Below, piece by piece: positions 44,361 through 53,142 of a DNA stretch of 64,000 nt. The notes under the pieces are model-generated. The model was given only the letters and a program-made list of their open reading frames with translations. It searched no databases and had not been told where the DNA came from. The first letter of the stretch is position 1, and the number at the start of each line of letters is the position of its first letter. The position numbers and the translations under genes were made by a program. This DNA comes from Marinobacter vinifirmus (GTDB lineage: Bacteria > Pseudomonadota > Gammaproteobacteria > Pseudomonadales > Oleiphilaceae), in NCBI RefSeq assembly GCF_002258215.1, contig NZ_NEFY01000002.1, positions 186,001-250,000 on the forward strand. The letters run 5' to 3'.

Positions 44361-44364
44361 CAAT
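44353..44364. promoter_or_regulatory. GntR operator candidate 2 (ATTGTCAACAAT)
   Basis: A 12-base palindrome overlapping the -35 box of the prp promoter, ideally placed for repression. A third, imperfect copy (ATTGTTTACAGG) lies at 44386-44397 at the end of opgH. Confidence 0.65.
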
Positions 44365-44390
44365 TCGACCTACACCTTAAGTATGATTGT

Positions 44391-46496
44391 TTACAGGCCG
44401 GACTGACCTTGCCAGCGCAACACCAGTTTGTGAACACGTCGCCCCCAGAATGAATCCGGCGCCGCGCTCCAGGCGCGCCGATGCAGGATTGCCAAAGCCT
44501 CTGCGTCTTCCAGCATCAGCGACAGCCTGCCCTGGTCCATGCCCTGATAGCCTCGAGCGATACACGCCTCAAGCTCGTCGGCAATGACGCTTCTCTTCAA
44601 CCCCCTGGCGTGCTTCCGGGCCAGATGACAGTGGAGCTTGTTGACAACAGGCGAAAGCACCGCTTGCTCAATCGGCGCAAGCGGCGATTCCTGCGGGGGT
44701 TCATCACGGAACCGACGGGCATCATCCAGTACCGGTATCGCCGCCCGTTCCTCCGGTGTTAACAAAAACCCATTCCGCGCCAGGGCTTCACCGCTTTGCA
44801 ACCGGCTAAGCCACACCGTCGTTGGTGCCGCAAGCATCAGCGGTATCGAAACCGGTAATGACCAGAAGAAAAACATAGGGTCCAGGGTCCAGGCAAAGGC
44901 CGACCAGGCGCCACCAATTAACAGCCCCGGCAGATGGCGCACACTGGCCTCGCGCCAACCGGTCTCCTCGGTGCGGTTCTGCCCTGCCCAGCTCAACCTG
45001 ACGTTAAACAGGGCGGAGATCACGGCGTGGCTGTGCGCCAGCATTCGGATGGGAGCCAGCAGTACCGACACAACAATTTCCAGCAGCACGCTGACCAACA
45101 GCCTGGCAAAACCACCAAATCCGAGCATCGCCCGATGCACAGCGACATCGGCGATGGCCAGAAACTTGGGCATAAAAAGGAGCGACATGGTGCTCGCCAC
45201 CAGCGTAATCGCCCATGCAGGGCGCCACTCCGGCCATAGAGGAAAGGGGCTCTCACGGCCATCCGGAAAATAATCAATCGGTGCGATGGTAAGCTGAACC
45301 GCGGCAATGGTGGTTAACACCAGAAATAGCAGCCACAACGGCGATGCGGCGTAGGCCATAATGCCATTGAGGAAGGCAAATCGATGGGCAAGGCGCAACC
45401 TCGGCGCAAACAGCATGAGCGCCGCATGTTGCAGGTTCCCCTTGGACCAGCGCTGGTCGCGGGCAAGTTCATCATCCAGGGTGGGCGGAGATTCCTCATA
45501 GCTGGCGGCCAGTGTAGGCTCCAGCCACACTTCGTACCCTGCCCGCCCCAGAAACGCAGCTTCCACAAAATCGTGGCTCATAATCGGGCCACGCCAGATT
45601 CCCACTCCCTTGAGTTTTGGCAGGCCGCAATGGGCCATGAAAGGGGCAATTCGGATAATGGCGTTATGCCCCCAGAAGGCCGCATCCCCCATCTGTATGG
45701 CCGCCAACCCGGTGGCAAACAGAGGCGAATAAAGCCGGCTGGCAAACTGCTGAATACGGGCGAACGCGGAACGGCCATTGATAATCGTGGGTGCTGTTTG
45801 CAGGATGCCAACCTGGGGCTCCCGGTTCATCACCTGGACCATGGTGCGGATGGTTTCCCCGGCAAGCAGACTGTCGGCATCAAGCACCACCATATACTGA
45901 TACTGGCTGCCCCAACGCCGCAGAAAATCAGCGACATTACCGCTCTTGAAATTCAGATTAACCCGGCGCCTGCGGTAAAACAGTCGGCCGTGGGCGCCAA
46001 GCTCCTCTACCAACCGCCGCCAGATTTGCTGTTCTTCCAGCCAGACGTTCGGGTTCTGGCTATCGGAGAGAATAAAGAAATCAAAATCATCCAGGCGGCC
46101 GGATCGCTCCAGGTCGAGATAGATGGCTTTGAGTCCCTTCAGGGTCCAGGCCACTGGTTCGTGGTAGAGGGGCATGACAATCGCGGTTCTCGACAACTCC
46201 GTTGCTTCCAGCTCCGCCGGCGAATGGCGTTTAAGCAGAGACTTCCGATCACCGCCCGTAAGCCGAAGCAAAAACCCGTACACCGCAATCCAGAACCCGA
46301 ATGCAATCCACAGATAAAGCAGGGCAAAAACACCCACAATCAGCCACTCGACGAGATTGCCGCCGTGATACGGCAACACCTGGAGCAGAAACCAGGACGC
46401 CAATACCGTCTGGCCTGCCACCAGCAGCGTCAGTACCAGGCGCCGGATCGACGCCCGGAGACGCCAGGGAGAGGAAGGAGCTGGCGAATCAGTCAT
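44391..46496 (-). CDS. opgH: Glucans biosynthesis glucosyltransferase OpgH (MdoH)
   Basis: 701 residues, somewhat shorter than enterobacterial OpgH. Two N-terminal membrane spans, then a GT2 domain with I-V-M-P-L-Y-H-E-P, V-V-L-D-A-D-S-L (D-x-D), and A-R-D-Q-R-W-S-K-G-N-L-Q-H (the Q-x-x-R-W motif), followed by about six membrane spans. It polymerises UDP-glucose into the beta-1,2-linked backbone of osmoregulated periplasmic glucans. It overlaps the small upstream gene by 8 bases and is co-transcribed with opgG. Confidence 0.95.
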   Translation of the reverse strand: MTDSPAPSSPWRLRASIRRLVLTLLVAGQTVLASWFLLQVLPYHGGNLVEWLIVGVFALLYLWIAFGFWIAVYGFLLRLTGGDRKSLLKRHSPAELEATELSRTAIVMPLYHEPVAWTLKGLKAIYLDLERSGRLDDFDFFILSDSQNPNVWLEEQQIWRRLVEELGAHGRLFYRRRRVNLNFKSGNVADFLRRWGSQYQYMVVLDADSLLAGETIRTMVQVMNREPQVGILQTAPTIINGRSAFARIQQFASRLYSPLFATGLAAIQMGDAAFWGHNAIIRIAPFMAHCGLPKLKGVGIWRGPIMSHDFVEAAFLGRAGYEVWLEPTLAASYEESPPTLDDELARDQRWSKGNLQHAALMLFAPRLRLAHRFAFLNGIMAYAASPLWLLFLVLTTIAAVQLTIAPIDYFPDGRESPFPLWPEWRPAWAITLVASTMSLLFMPKFLAIADVAVHRAMLGFGGFARLLVSVLLEIVVSVLLAPIRMLAHSHAVISALFNVRLSWAGQNRTEETGWREASVRHLPGLLIGGAWSAFAWTLDPMFFFWSLPVSIPLMLAAPTTVWLSRLQSGEALARNGFLLTPEERAAIPVLDDARRFRDEPPQESPLAPIEQAVLSPVVNKLHCHLARKHARGLKRSVIADELEACIARGYQGMDQGRLSLMLEDAEALAILHRRAWSAAPDSFWGRRVHKLVLRWQGQSGL

Positions 46497-46746
46497 CGGA
46501 GAAGTACCCGATACTGCCCCGCTGTACCGGCGGTGCCACAGGCGGAATGTCTACGGTTGGCACCGGATAGTAATCAGGGATTCGCGATATGAGCATTTCA
46601 AACGCAACCCGTTGATCGTCACCCGCGTGCTCATTGGACAGTAACGCCAATGCGTTATCAAAGGCACCGCTATCCGCCCCGGCACCACTCATTTCAAGGT
46701 ACGCCAGAAGCCGGCCAAGCATTTGGTAAGAAGTCAATGCGTCCAT
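46489..46746 (-). CDS. Small uncharacterised protein between opgG and opgH
   Basis: 85 residues from the ATG at 46746, preceded by a near-perfect Shine-Dalgarno (GGGAGGTG). It is acidic and without a signal peptide or membrane span. The N-terminal half is helical (L-G-R-L-L-A-Y-L-E-M) and the C-terminal part Pro-rich (Y-Y-P-V-P-T-V-D-I-P-P-V-A-P-P-V) ending G-Y-F-S-D-D. It overlaps opgH by 8 bases and lies 15 bases after opgG, so it is co-translated with the glucan genes. No known family was recognised; a regulatory or scaffold role for OpgH is a guess. Confidence 0.75.
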   Translation of the reverse strand: MDALTSYQMLGRLLAYLEMSGAGADSGAFDNALALLSNEHAGDDQRVAFEMLISRIPDYYPVPTVDIPPVAPPVQRGSIGYFSDD

Positions 46747-46761
46747 ACACACCTCCCTTGA

Positions 46762-48300
46762 TCAGGGTTCTGCCCGTAAACCGGTACCCGGCGGCAAGGC
46801 ATAGCTCCAGGTTTCCGTGGCCACCTCATCATCTGCCATCAGAAAGCCACGTAGCTGCAGAGTGCGATCCGGGGCTGGCCGGGCCAGTATGGACAAGCGC
46901 CAGAGATTCTCTGGCTCCACCCATTCGACGAAGTGTTCCAGAACCTCTACGCCCTCACCGCCAGTCACCTTGCTGACCACCGGAGCATCGGGCCCAAGCT
47001 CGGCCAACGATCCACCGGCAAAATCGACCAGAATTCGATAGGCGCCCGCCTGATCACCGCCGCCAATACGATCGCCAGCGCCAACAAAGGTGTTTACTAC
47101 CCTGGCTCCAGGATGTGGTGCCACGTCGGGCCCACCAAAACGGATGGAGTATTCCAGTTCCCGCGTGGTGCCAGCCGCCACCTGGCCGTCCGGGCTCCAG
47201 AAGGCAACGATGTTGTCATTGGTTTCATCATTGGTGGGGATTTCAACCAGTACCACATTGCCTTTTCCCCAGTCTTCCTCTGTACTTGCCCAGGCACTGG
47301 GGCGCCGCTCATAGCGAGCTTCAAGGTCTTCGTAATGGCGAAATTCCCGGTCACGCTGGACCAGGCCAAAGCCACCAACACGTTTGACCTGATGAAAACT
47401 CGTAGCCAACCGCTCCGGGTTCATCAAAGGTCGCCACAGCCATTCTCCGGTGGCATCGTCGTGAATAAGCAGGCCATCGGAGTCGTGAACCTGGGGCCGC
47501 CACTCCCCCAGCGGTCTGGGCGTGTGTTCACCGTAGTAGAACATGGACGTCAGCGGCGCAAGGCCCAGCAATTCAATGGCATCCCGAAAGAACAGCCGGG
47601 CTTTCACGTCTACCCTTGTCGGTTCGCCCGGGTAGACCGTGAACTGATAAGCACCGGTGAGACTGGGCCCATCGAGCAGCGCATAGACACGGATGTGGTC
47701 GCTGTTTTTGGCCGGGCGCTCCAACCAGAATTCCGTGAAGTCGGGGAACTCCTCCCCGGACGGCAAGCCCGTATCCACGGCAATACCCCGTGCCGAGAGA
47801 CCAAATGCCGTATCTTTGCTCACCCCCCGGAAATAGCTCGCGCCAGCAAAGACAAGAAACTGGTTGGCAACATCCTTCCCGTCAAAGGGAAACGTCAGCT
47901 TGAGTCCAGCATATCCGAGATCCGCCGGAACACGTTTCCGCAACTCCGGGTCTTCCACATTGAAAAGGCCTTTATCAAACGCCTGGGAATGGACGCCTTC
48001 ACTGTCCACAACATTGATACTGACCGGCCGGGTATAGAACTTTCCTGCCGGAATCAGCATCACCTGGAACCGGGACGATGCTTCTCGCCAAAGGCTTTTG
48101 CTCGGGTCAAACCGGATGGACTGATAATCGTCGTAGCTCAGATCCGCCATGAAGTCGGGAATGCGGGCAGGCGCCTCGTATCCCGAGCCTGCTTTCGACT
48201 TTGCTTTATCAACAACGTCCTGAAACTGGAATGCCTGAGCATGAAGGGGAAACAACGAGAACAACCCCAGAACCACCAGCCATACTTTCCCTGCGTGCAT
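46762..48300 (-). CDS. opgG: Periplasmic glucans biosynthesis protein OpgG (MdoG)
   Basis: 512 residues. Signal peptide cleaved after H-A-Q-A. The N-terminal segment F-Q-D-V-V-D-K-A-K, Y-D-D-Y-Q-S-I-R-F (residues ~55-63), and the C-terminal immunoglobulin-like part are typical of OpgG/OpgD. Conserved segments P-L-T-S-M-F-Y-Y-G-E-H and V-H-D-S-D-G-L are present. OpgG acts in the periplasm on glucan chains made by OpgH, probably adding or trimming branches. First gene of the opg operon; about 90 bases of leader upstream without a clear promoter. Confidence 0.95.
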   Translation of the reverse strand: MHAGKVWLVVLGLFSLFPLHAQAFQFQDVVDKAKSKAGSGYEAPARIPDFMADLSYDDYQSIRFDPSKSLWREASSRFQVMLIPAGKFYTRPVSINVVDSEGVHSQAFDKGLFNVEDPELRKRVPADLGYAGLKLTFPFDGKDVANQFLVFAGASYFRGVSKDTAFGLSARGIAVDTGLPSGEEFPDFTEFWLERPAKNSDHIRVYALLDGPSLTGAYQFTVYPGEPTRVDVKARLFFRDAIELLGLAPLTSMFYYGEHTPRPLGEWRPQVHDSDGLLIHDDATGEWLWRPLMNPERLATSFHQVKRVGGFGLVQRDREFRHYEDLEARYERRPSAWASTEEDWGKGNVVLVEIPTNDETNDNIVAFWSPDGQVAAGTTRELEYSIRFGGPDVAPHPGARVVNTFVGAGDRIGGGDQAGAYRILVDFAGGSLAELGPDAPVVSKVTGGEGVEVLEHFVEWVEPENLWRLSILARPAPDRTLQLRGFLMADDEVATETWSYALPPGTGLRAEP

Positions 48301-48391
48301 TGTTCCATCCTCGGTTCGCGGTTTGTCCTTTCAATGTAGCACCGCGCCCGAGGGCTGCGACAAGTGACAAGTTGGTAAGCGAATCGAAAGG

Positions 48392-49615
48392 CTAGATCTG
48401 CATGCTCATGGTAAAGCGAACGTCTGGACGGTCGGGGATCGCAATGGCTTCCGTGGTGGTTGTCAGCACCCGGCCAAGGCTGACATCGGCGCTGAATTGC
48501 TGAGCGGTTACCCCCCAGGAAACCTCGCCCGAGGTGACATGGCCGGCCTGATGTTGCTGGAATGATTCATCTGGAACCCAGCCCCGGAGTACGGAAAGGC
48601 GAACACTGGACGAAACCCGGGGAAAGAACGGAAGGCCAAACTCCGGGCTGCTGCTGCCCAGGCGCAACCAGCCACCCTCTGCCACACTCAGTGACTGACC
48701 GTTGAAACCTGCCGTAAGACCGGCTCCGGCTACCCGAAGATGCTGCGAACCGGGTATATCCTCAGACGCCAGCTGGTACTGCCCGTCCACGTCCCAGTGC
48801 CAGGCAAGCAGCTCGCGATCCAGCGATGCCGTGAACACCATGCGCCCGAATTGTTCCTCGCGCTGGTTGCCTTCTGAGCCCGACGAGTTAGCCACTTCGG
48901 CTTCAATGCCTGTGACTGCCCGCAAACCGGTGTTCAGACTAAAGCCCCCGTACAGACTGTGGTGTCCATTGGCCTCCAGCCCCAGGCTGGAAATCTGATA
49001 GCTGGAGCGGTGCACCTCGTCGCTGTGACGCGTCCAGTATTGGTCCACAGAGGCGTAGTTGGCACGGCCAAGAAACTGATATCCATAGGAGGAGAACAGC
49101 GCACGGCGCCCTGTCACGATCAGGTTTCGGGTGCGGCCTTCCTTCTGAAAGCGAGCGCCATCTGCCCGGGACACCGCCTCATAGGCCGTGTTCCTGAGTT
49201 CCACATCCAGATGATTGCCCGCCAGCGGCAGACCATAACTGAACCCCAGCACCCGGCGCTCATTACCTACCCGGTAGGTTTTGGCGTCGCTGTATCGAAC
49301 ATCTGCCCGATGATTCGCCCAGAACAGGCCCTTCAACCCCAGGTTCAGGGCACCATCCCGGTGTTCGGCATCACGGTTGGTCCGCCCGGAGAACTGCATT
49401 CTGGAGCGCAGCCAGTGCTCCCGGGTCGCCTGCAAGGCATTCTGGGGCAGAAGGGCTTCCCGGGTGGTTTGGCTGGCATTGCCGGCGAGCGTCGACTCAG
49501 AGGCTGCCGCCGGCGGACAGTACGCGCCCGCCACGCACAAAAACAGTGCGGACAAGAGCTTCCAGCGGCCAGACGGTTTGGAGATCAGTTGCGGCACCTT
49601 GCGAAATCCGGGCAA
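48392..49615 (-). CDS. Outer-membrane beta-barrel resembling the C-terminal half of TpsB/ShlB transporters, without POTRA domains
   Basis: 407 residues with a signal peptide (hydrophobic ~18-38, ending P-A-A-A-S). The rest is a continuous run of amphipathic strands (N-L-G-L-K-G-L-F-W-A-N-H-R, V-L-G-F-S-Y-G-L-P-L-A-G-N-H-L-D-V-E-L-R, Y-G-G-F-S-L-N-T-G-L-R). The segment L-R-V-A-G-A-G-L-T-A-G-F-N-G, then G-G-W-L-R-L-G-S, recalls the FhaC/ShlB barrel. The POTRA domains that TpsB proteins need to bind their substrate are absent, and no TpsA partner is nearby. It is divergent from galU and co-directional with opgG. Family assignment is tentative; a plain hypothetical barrel is the alternative. Confidence 0.5.
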   Translation of the reverse strand: MPGFRKVPQLISKPSGRWKLLSALFLCVAGAYCPPAAASESTLAGNASQTTREALLPQNALQATREHWLRSRMQFSGRTNRDAEHRDGALNLGLKGLFWANHRADVRYSDAKTYRVGNERRVLGFSYGLPLAGNHLDVELRNTAYEAVSRADGARFQKEGRTRNLIVTGRRALFSSYGYQFLGRANYASVDQYWTRHSDEVHRSSYQISSLGLEANGHHSLYGGFSLNTGLRAVTGIEAEVANSSGSEGNQREEQFGRMVFTASLDRELLAWHWDVDGQYQLASEDIPGSQHLRVAGAGLTAGFNGQSLSVAEGGWLRLGSSSPEFGLPFFPRVSSSVRLSVLRGWVPDESFQQHQAGHVTSGEVSWGVTAQQFSADVSLGRVLTTTTEAIAIPDRPDVRFTMSMQI

Positions 49616-49919
49616 ATGTCAAAATCATGTAAATCCGTTAATGCGGTGCCACTTTAAAAGAATCCGGGTTATTGAACCACCCTGATCATCATAACTTTAC
49701 AAATTTAATGTTTCGCTAAATCATGTAGTTAAATGCGTTATTGAAACGATTTTCTAGAGATATCAAGCGCTCTTCTTACATCGGAAACAGTCCACAGAAT
49801 TACCGGAAATCAACACTCGGAAACGAAACCCTCCAACTCGCCATACAACTTGGTTACACTTGGCACGCTTTGTGGGTTACTAAAGCAAATCACCAGATTC
49901 CAGATTAAGGACGAACATC
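49616..49919. other. Divergent intergenic region upstream of galU
   Basis: 304 bases, A+T-rich, between two outward-facing genes, so it must hold both promoters. A TTGGCACG stretch at 49859-49866 looks like a sigma-54 -24 box, but the base pair at the -12 position is GG instead of GC. No convincing sigma-70 pair was identified. No gene or RNA structure was recognised. Confidence 0.6.
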
Positions 49920-50756
49920 ATGATCAAAAAGTGCCTCTTCCCGGTTGCCGGATACGGCACCCGCTTTCTTCCGGCCACCAAGGCCATGCCCAAGGAAATT
50001 CTGCCGATCGTTAACAAGCCTCTGGTGCAGTACGGGGTGGAGGAAGCCGCCGATGCTGGCATTCATGAGTTCGGCTTTGTCACTGGCCGCGGCAAACGCG
50101 CCATCGAGGATCATTTTGATATCAGTTACGAGCTGGAGCACCAGATTGCCGGTACCGGCAAGGAAGGCCTGCTTACCTCCATCCGGGATCTGATCAACAA
50201 CAACTCTTTTGCCTTTACCCGTCAGAATGAAATGAAGGGGCTGGGCCACGCCATCCTGACTGGCCGCAACCTGGTGGGCGACAACCCGTTTGCGGTCGTG
50301 CTGGCAGATGACTTCTGCGTGGGCCCGGAAGATGGTGACGGCGTTCTGACCCAGATGGTCAAGCTGTATAACCAGTTCCGCTGCTCCATTGTGGCCATTG
50401 AAGAAGTACCGGAAGACGAAACCCATAAATACGGTGTGATTGCGGGCGAATCCATGAAGGATGGTCTCTACCGCATTACCGACATGGTGGAGAAACCGGC
50501 ACCGGAAGACGCGCCCAGCAACCTGGCTATTATCGGCCGCTACATTCTTACCCCGGACATTTTCGACATTATCGAGCGCACACCGCCGGGCAAGAATGGT
50601 GAGGTTCAGATTACCGATGCCCTGCTGGAGCAGGCGAAGAATGGCTGTGTGCTGGCGTACCAGTTCAAGGGTCAGCGTTTTGACTGCGGCAGCATTGATG
50701 GCTTTGTAGAGGCCACCAACTACGTTTACGAGAACATCTACAAGAAAGAGAACTAA
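49920..50756 (+). CDS. galU: UTP-glucose-1-phosphate uridylyltransferase GalU
   Basis: 278 residues. The nucleotidyltransferase signature is V-A-G-Y-G-T-R-F-L-P-A-T-K-A-M-P-K-E-I-L-P (residues ~8-28), with V-L-A-D-D-F-C metal site, G-R-Y-I-L-T-P-D-I-F and G-E-V-Q-I-T-D-A-L. Makes UDP-glucose, the donor for OpgH next door and a probable precursor for the exopolysaccharide. Start ATG is preceded by AAGGACG. Single-gene unit ending at a short hairpin. Confidence 0.97.
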   Translation: MIKKCLFPVAGYGTRFLPATKAMPKEILPIVNKPLVQYGVEEAADAGIHEFGFVTGRGKRAIEDHFDISYELEHQIAGTGKEGLLTSIRDLINNNSFAFTRQNEMKGLGHAILTGRNLVGDNPFAVVLADDFCVGPEDGDGVLTQMVKLYNQFRCSIVAIEEVPEDETHKYGVIAGESMKDGLYRITDMVEKPAPEDAPSNLAIIGRYILTPDIFDIIERTPPGKNGEVQITDALLEQAKNGCVLAYQFKGQRFDCGSIDGFVEATNYVYENIYKKEN

Positions 50757-50769
50757 AAAAGCGGAATCC

Positions 50770-50786
50770 GGGGCGCCTAGCGCCCC
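50770..50786. terminator. Hairpin between convergent galU and the Xre-type gene
   Basis: A 7-bp stem (GGGGCGC 50770-50776, GCGCCCC 50780-50786) overlaps the last codons of the minus-strand gene. On the minus strand a run of T follows nine bases later (the A-run after the galU stop). Probably a weak bidirectional terminator. Confidence 0.5.
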
Positions 50787-51193
50787 AGCAACTGCAGAAC
50801 CATGCGCCGGTTATCGTCTGTTGTCTTGCGGAACCGGCGCAGCAGTTCCGCCTCGCCGTCTGTCAGCTGAACCCGGCTGATTTCCTGCTCCAGCTCCTGC
50901 AGCGCTACCGAAAGATCATCACTGTTACTGAAGGCCAGGCCTGGCAGCTCCAGCTGGTCACCGTCTCCGGCCTCTTCCATATCGAGCAGCTGTTCAAGGG
51001 GCGTCTCGGTCCTGAGACACAGATCCAGCAATTCAGTAACCCCGGGAAAGCCCCGCTGGCGGCCATCTTCCGCCTCCCAGCTGCGCACCCGCGCCTCGTC
51101 TACACCGCAGATTTCAGCAATATCGGCCAAAGACAGCTGCCCCTGCTCCCTTACATGCCGCAGGCGCCTGTTGAACGATTGCAGGTAGCGCAT
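50777..51193 (-). CDS. Xre/HTH_3-type transcriptional regulator
   Basis: 138 residues. N-terminal helix-turn-helix (residues ~8-60: L-S-L-A-D-I-A-E-I-C-G-V-D-E-A-R-V-R-S-W-E, in which the second half is the recognition helix). The C-terminal ~70 residues are acidic and helical, ending F-R-K-T-T-D-D-N-R-R-M-V-L-Q-L-L. Divergent from the RibD-type gene with a 119-base gap, so it may control that gene and itself. Effector unknown. Confidence 0.8.
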   Translation of the reverse strand: MRYLQSFNRRLRHVREQGQLSLADIAEICGVDEARVRSWEAEDGRQRGFPGVTELLDLCLRTETPLEQLLDMEEAGDGDQLELPGLAFSNSDDLSVALQELEQEISRVQLTDGEAELLRRFRKTTDDNRRMVLQLLGR

Positions 51194-51210
51194 GTCTCAA
51201 TGCCCCTGAA

Positions 51211-51240
51211 AATTTGAGAAAAAGTGAATCAATTTGAAAA
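51211..51240. promoter_or_regulatory. Direct repeat AATTTGARAA (candidate operator)
   Basis: AATTTGAGAA at 51211-51220 and AATTTGAAAA at 51231-51240 are 20 bases apart start to start (about two helical turns), in the gap between the divergent Xre-type and RibD-type genes. This suits a site for the Xre-type protein. A TATACT at 51275-51280 may be the -10 box of the rightward gene. Confidence 0.4.
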
Positions 51241-51312
51241 TGTAGCGTACCTACAGCTTTGTACACAATGTTCCTATACTGAAATCACAACAAACATACA
51301 CGCAGGTAGCCC

Positions 51313-52185
51313 ATGGTCAGGAACGCACTGGACACCGACATCGCATGGCAACTGATTCTCGACGCCGCCAACCGCAGCAACATCACCTTGCCGGCGCCGG
51401 GCTCTGATCAACCCGCCCTGAAAATTAACGGTAAAAGCTGGGAGCTGGTACAACCCGCCAGCGAACAGGTGCACAGTCTGTTTTCCTTATTCATGCCCCT
51501 GTGCCGGCCACTGGAAGACGCCAGCAGCATCCGGGTGATTGGCCAGTTAGGCCAGAGCCTGGATGGCCGCATCGCCACCGTGACCGGCTGTTCCCGGTTT
51601 ATCAATGGCGACGACGGCATTACCCACCTGCACCGGATCCGTGCCCTGTGTGACGCGGTTGTAGTGGGCGCAGGTACCGCAAGCACAGACAACCCCCGGC
51701 TGACCGTTCGCCGTGCACCCGGCCGGAACCCGGTACGGGTGGTGATCGACCGCCACGAACGGGTACCGGCAAGCCATCACCTGTTTACCGACAAAGCGGC
51801 CCCCACCCTGCACCTGGTTGCCGGGCACTATCAGCCGGGCCAGCAGCGCATAGAGCCCGGTGCCGTCACCCGGGTGCCCTGCCTGGGCAGCAGCAGCGAC
51901 ACGCAACCGGTCGACCCCAAGTATATTCTCGAGGTGTTACAGGACCTTGGCTTGCGCAAGATTTTTATCGAAGGCGGCGGCGTGACTGTGTCGTCGTTTC
52001 TGCGGGCCGGCCTGCTGGACCGGTTGCATGTGATGGTGGCGCCGATGATTATTGGCAGTGGCCGCCCGGCCTTTTCCCTGCCAGAGATTGACCAGCTTGA
52101 TGAGGCCCTGCGGCCGGAAGCGCAGCTGGTAAACCTGGGGAGCGATATGTTGTTTGACTTGTCTTTCTACCCGGACCGCAGCTGA
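51313..52185 (+). CDS. Stand-alone RibD C-terminal-type reductase
   Basis: 290 residues. Residues ~75-285 match the reductase half of RibD / dihydrofolate-reductase-fold enzymes: Q-S-L-D-G-R-I-A-T-V-T-G-C-S-R-F-I-N-G, A-V-V-V-G-A-G-T-A-S-T-D-N-P-R-L-T-V-R, V-V-I-D-R, and I-F-I-E-G-G-G-V-T-V-S-S-F. There is no deaminase domain (no C-H-A-E or P-C-x-x-C); the first ~75 residues are an unrelated extension. Such proteins reduce pyrimidine, pterin or similar substrates with NADPH. The pterin-synthase-like gene nearby suggests a pterin or flavin-type substrate, but that is inference. It converges on the LPG-type membrane gene (the two meet at 52185/52186). Confidence 0.85.
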   Translation: MVRNALDTDIAWQLILDAANRSNITLPAPGSDQPALKINGKSWELVQPASEQVHSLFSLFMPLCRPLEDASSIRVIGQLGQSLDGRIATVTGCSRFINGDDGITHLHRIRALCDAVVVGAGTASTDNPRLTVRRAPGRNPVRVVIDRHERVPASHHLFTDKAAPTLHLVAGHYQPGQQRIEPGAVTRVPCLGSSSDTQPVDPKYILEVLQDLGLRKIFIEGGGVTVSSFLRAGLLDRLHVMVAPMIIGSGRPAFSLPEIDQLDEALRPEAQLVNLGSDMLFDLSFYPDRS

Positions 52186-53142
52186 TCAACGCCCGGAAAC
52201 CAGTACCAGGGCGCCGGGCAGACTGGCCAGAAACACCATAGCGCCATAACCCACACTCAGAGCCACCCCCTGCTCCGCAGGCAGGCCGGCCAGCGGCCAG
52301 AGCAAAGCGGCTGCGCCCTCGCGAACGCCCCAACCGGAAATGGTGACAGGCACCGCCATCGCCAGCAAAAGCAGCACACAGAGCCCGGCCAGCATCCAGG
52401 GGGACACGCCCTGCCCCAAGACATCCATATCCGCCGCCAGAAGCAGGAAGACCGCCAGGTAAGTACCCAGCACCAGCAGGGAGGTCAGGCACTGCAAGCA
52501 GGCGTTGCGCCAGCCATAGAAAGCCTTCCGGAGATCTGCACCCAGGTTTCGCAAATAACTCCGGAGCCTGCCTCCATTTTTCCGGCGAAGCATGAAGGAG
52601 GCACCCACACCCGCCAGCACCAGAGCCACCATGCCTGCACCAGCGCTAAGTGAGGTTCCAGCGTAAGCAGCCTGAAGTTCAAACCGGCCACTCAGCCACA
52701 GCGCCGCCATCGCCAGCACTGCCACCGGTAACAGCACCAACTGGCCAGACAAGCGCTCCAGCATCACAGCATGGACAATGGCCCTGGTGGCCCTGGTGGC
52801 GTTGCCAGATAGCGGCTCGCCCACCGGGGCCCGGGCATGCCGCCAGGCACGGTTCACATCCCCCATCACGCCGCCCGGAAGTACCTGGTTCAGGAAGCCT
52901 GCGAGATAGTATTCACGGATTGCAACCGGATAGCTCAGGGAAACCCCGAGCCGGCGGGCGGTATACCACCAACGCCAGGCCGACAGCGCCACCTGTACCA
53001 CCGATACCGCCAGCATCAGCACGATAAACGGTACAGAAAGTCTGGCCAGGGACGCTTGCAACGCTCCGGTATCCAACAGCGACAACACCAGCCCAAGCAA
53101 GGCCACTGTAACCAGCCATCGAAGGATCAGGCGGGTGGCCAT
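52186..53142 (-). CDS. LPG-synthase-TM (UPF0104) family membrane protein
   Basis: 318 residues with about eight membrane spans. Conserved family segments are S-A-W-R-W-W-Y-T-A-R-R-L-G, Y-Y-L-A-G-F-L-N-Q-V-L-P-G-G-V-M-G-D (the F-x-N-x-x-L-P-G-x-x-G-D motif) and W-R-H-A near residue 100, followed by E-R-L-S-G. The flippase-like domain occurs alone here, without an aminoacyl-transferase domain. Such stand-alone proteins are often found with glycosyltransferases of lipid or glycolipid pathways. Start ATG overlaps the end of the upstream gene by 16 bases, which implies co-translation. Confidence 0.85.
   Translation of the reverse strand: MATRLILRWLVTVALLGLVLSLLDTGALQASLARLSVPFIVLMLAVSVVQVALSAWRWWYTARRLGVSLSYPVAIREYYLAGFLNQVLPGGVMGDVNRAWRHARAPVGEPLSGNATRATRAIVHAVMLERLSGQLVLLPVAVLAMAALWLSGRFELQAAYAGTSLSAGAGMVALVLAGVGASFMLRRKNGGRLRSYLRNLGADLRKAFYGWRNACLQCLTSLLVLGTYLAVFLLLAADMDVLGQGVSPWMLAGLCVLLLLAMAVPVTISGWGVREGAAALLWPLAGLPAEQGVALSVGYGAMVFLASLPGALVLVSGR

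Noticed and set aside
49859..49875. TTGGCACG upstream of galU as a third strong sigma-54 promoter.
   Set aside because: The -24 box is perfect but the base pair 10 positions on is GG rather than GC, so the -12 element fails.
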